A DNA stretch of 40,007 nucleotides, taken from contig JAISBN010000135.1 in assembly GCA_031266175.1 (NCBI GenBank), positions 1-40,007 of the forward strand. Reading direction: 5' to 3'. This DNA is from Treponema sp. (GTDB lineage Bacteria > Spirochaetota > Spirochaetia > Treponematales > Breznakiellaceae). Shown one piece after another: positions 39,786 through 40,007 of the stretch. Position 1 is the stretch's first letter; every line of letters begins with the position of its first letter. A model generated the notes under the pieces. The model did not search any database, was not told the DNA's origin, and saw only the letters and a list, made by a program, of their open reading frames with translations. Position numbers and translations under genes: made by a program.

Positions 39786-40007
39786 TCAGCTTGCCAAAAC
39801 CAATCCTACATATTCGACCTCGATAACCAATTTTTCTCCGCCATCTGGCGCATCCAAATAAAAAGACTTACACCGCCCTTCACCGAAACAACGCCTTTTC
39901 CAGAGAGGCATTAAGCCATTTTCCAAAGATGCCTTATATGAACCGGCTGTCCTTGAACAGATAAGCGATTTTGGCCCTAAAGGATTCCAGCCCAAAGCAA
40001 CCGGAAA
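39786..40007 (-). CDS. Possible C-terminal end of an unidentified protein (cut by window edge)
   Basis: A frame open from the window edge to TGA 39786-39788, 73 residues visible, ending VEYVGLVLAS. It contains RRCFGEGRC and a DAPDGGEKLVIEVEYVG segment that looks like a real protein end. No family is recognised. Its lower G+C content than the neighbours suggests horizontal origin or decay, and the frame may be a pseudogene. Confidence 0.35.
   Translation of the reverse strand, partial: FPVALGWNPLGPKSLICSRTAGSYKASLENGLMPLWKRRCFGEGRCKSFYLDAPDGGEKLVIEVEYVGLVLAS

Overview
The window looks like chromosomal core and metabolic DNA from a spirochaete of the Treponema type, perhaps a termite-gut treponeme. 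This rests on overall gene content, roughly 55% G+C, a spirochaete-type small coiled-coil protein at 38585 and several hypothetical proteins of treponemal flavour; without a database search the lineage is an inference. No phage, transposase, CRISPR array or rRNA operon was seen.

Layout. (1) 1-4505, minus strand: a glycerol/glycerol-3-phosphate module (glpK cut by the window edge, a DUF1667-type Cys protein, an NAD(P)/FAD oxidoreductase, a GlpA-like dehydrogenase). It lies behind a sigma70-type promoter and a strong terminator hairpin, with the antiterminator gene glpP just upstream. (2) 4575-6743: a membrane-anchored alpha/beta hydrolase with its own promoter and a leader terminator. (3) 6801-10834, minus: rqcH (ribosome quality control), glnS and a hypothetical gene. 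(4) 10872-21619: a divergent sugar locus. Leftward run a fucose/arabinose-isomerase-like gene, mglB-mglA-mglC (glucose/galactose ABC importer) and a ROK regulator. Rightward run a PfkB kinase, an Rpe/AlsE-type epimerase, 6-phospho-3-hexuloisomerase, a DUF4432 mutarotase-like protein and a D-lyxose/mannose-isomerase-like cupin. (5) 21715-28989: a copper locus (CopA, a DUF2318 protein, a 28-residue membrane peptide, a frameshifted HMA-SafE-cupredoxin protein) divergent from a response regulator/histidine kinase pair. (6) 29002-31388: ferredoxin-type aldo/keto reductase, XRE regulator and divergent beta-barrel protein. (7) 31520-34980: rex, with a perfect Rex operator, then serC and serA, and a convergent hypothetical gene. 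(8) 35041-39435: HEAT-repeat lipoprotein-like or secreted protein, ptsN, putP, a coiled-coil protein and tRNA-Asn. (9) 39436-40007: repeat-rich, lower-G+C DNA with the end of an unidentified gene.

Two non-coding patterns stand out. First, five genes have a good promoter whose -10 hexamer ends only 6 or 7 bases before the start codon and have no Shine-Dalgarno sequence, so they should be translated from leaderless mRNA; a sixth has a leader of only a few bases. Second, two unrelated gene junctions (20859 and 24727) carry the same two-hairpin architecture between the stop codon of one gene and the ribosome-binding site of the next, with a compensatory base-pair change in the first hairpin.
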